A DNA stretch of 64,000 bases from Pseudolabrys sp. (GTDB lineage: Bacteria > Pseudomonadota > Alphaproteobacteria > Rhizobiales > Xanthobacteraceae), in NCBI GenBank assembly GCA_026125895.1, contig JAHCKG010000001.1, positions 434,001-498,000 on the forward strand. The letters are read 5' to 3'. Made by a program: the position numbers and the translations under genes. Positions within the stretch are counted from its first letter, which is position 1. Every line of letters begins with the position of its first letter. Below, piece by piece: positions 63,582-64,000 of the stretch. The notes under the pieces were generated by a model. The model did not search any database. It was not told where the DNA came from and was given only the letters and a program-made list of their open reading frames with translations.

Positions 63582-63600
63582 TTGTTGACTAGGACAACAA
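63582..63600. promoter_or_regulatory. Inverted repeat in the livK-marR divergent promoter, candidate MarR operator
   Basis: TTGTTG-ACTAGGA-CAACAA is a perfect 6-bp inverted repeat with a 7-base spacer, of the size MarR dimers usually bind. It lies 69 bases before the marR start and 147 before livK, in an AT-richer patch. Confidence 0.5.
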
Positions 63601-63668
63601 TTCCCGTCAACACCATAATAGGACCGCCGCACACTGTATGATGCGCGGCCGCAAGGGAGCGAAGCGGG

Positions 63669-64000
63669 ATGCCGCAAAAGGCCGCGCCAAGCAGGAGGAC
63701 GACCCCGGCGCGGGGCGCCGTGCCGCCGGCCGATGCCGCTCCCAAACCCGCGACCGGGCGCCGCAGGGCCGGCGCCGTCAGCGATCTTGGCCCGCTGGAG
63801 GGCCACCTCGGCTATTTCATCCGCCGCCTGCAGATCTGGGTGTTTCAAGATTTCATCCGCACGCTGGCGCCGCTCGAGATCAGCCCGGCGCAGTTCTCGG
63901 TGCTGTCCGTGATCCACGCCAATGAGGGGCTGTCGCAAGCCGAGCTCGGCAACACCTTGGCGATCGAACGCGCCCGCCTGGTACGGCTGCTCAACCGCCT
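63669..64000 (+). CDS. MarR family transcriptional regulator (cut by window end)
   Basis: The first 110 residues of a MarR-type repressor. After a basic, Pro/Ala-rich tail (MPQKAAPSRRTTPARG to about 38) comes the dimerisation helix LGYFIRRLQIWVFQDFIRTL, then EISPAQFSVLSVIHANEGLS and the start of the winged helix QAELGNTLAIERARLVRLLN, where the window ends. GGGAG lies upstream of the ATG at 63669. Divergent from the liv operon, which it probably regulates in response to an aromatic or related ligand. Confidence 0.85.
   Translation, partial: MPQKAAPSRRTTPARGAVPPADAAPKPATGRRRAGAVSDLGPLEGHLGYFIRRLQIWVFQDFIRTLAPLEISPAQFSVLSVIHANEGLSQAELGNTLAIERARLVRLLNR

Overview
The window is high-GC (by eye about 65%) bacterial chromosome. 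Gene content and style suggest an alphaproteobacterium of the Hyphomicrobiales, near Bradyrhizobium, Rhodopseudomonas or Pseudolabrys. The clues are an Omp31-type porin, gene-transfer-agent (GTA) packaging genes, TRAP and Liv solute-binding proteins, and bipartite palindromic repeats. The taxon is an inference and no rRNA or tRNA gene is present to settle it.

Layout. 1-2.1 kb: a sterol desaturase-like hydroxylase, then a coupled two-gene unit that looks like a toxin-antitoxin pair. The first gene of that pair carries an in-frame UGA. 2.2-6.7 kb: a two-subunit CoA transferase-like enzyme, a MetF-like protein, a fumarylacetoacetate hydrolase-family (FAH) enzyme and an OsmC protein; the 3' end of the FAH gene and its terminator are repeated behind osmC. 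6.7-8.9 kb: GTA/phage-type terminase subunits without structural genes. 9.1-13.0 kb: a visibly less GC-rich three-gene operon (AAA ATPase, TOPRIM-like protein, DUF262 protein), the best candidate in the window for a little-described defence system.

13-20.7 kb: a porin; a TPP-riboswitch-controlled thiM-thiE-thiD operon ending in an orphan TRAP binding protein; a stand-alone RAM domain protein; a DMT transporter; and two c-type cytochromes. 20.8-27.5 kb: a molybdenum hydroxylase large subunit behind an RND efflux pump. 27.6-29.2 kb: murJ.

29.4-57.5 kb is a large cell-surface polysaccharide/LPS region. It encodes GDP-mannose and GDP-fucose synthesis (manC, gmd, fcl), sulfate activation (cysD, cysNC), a UDP-sugar dehydrogenase with an oxidoreductase and aminotransferase for a diamino-uronic acid, a UDP-glucuronate 4-epimerase, and an AsnB-type amidotransferase. 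It also has glycosyltransferases, a WecA-like initiating transferase, an O-antigen polymerase/ligase, the heptose core genes (hldE, hldD, waaF, kdsD, waaC), galE and an MsbA-like exporter. Together these make nucleotide sugars, the LPS inner core and an O-antigen or capsule.

57.6-64 kb: a second FAH-family hydrolase, a small unknown protein, and a branched-chain-amino-acid-type ABC uptake operon (livK-H-M-G-F). A MarR regulator is transcribed divergently from it and is cut by the window end. An inverted repeat lies in the shared promoter region.
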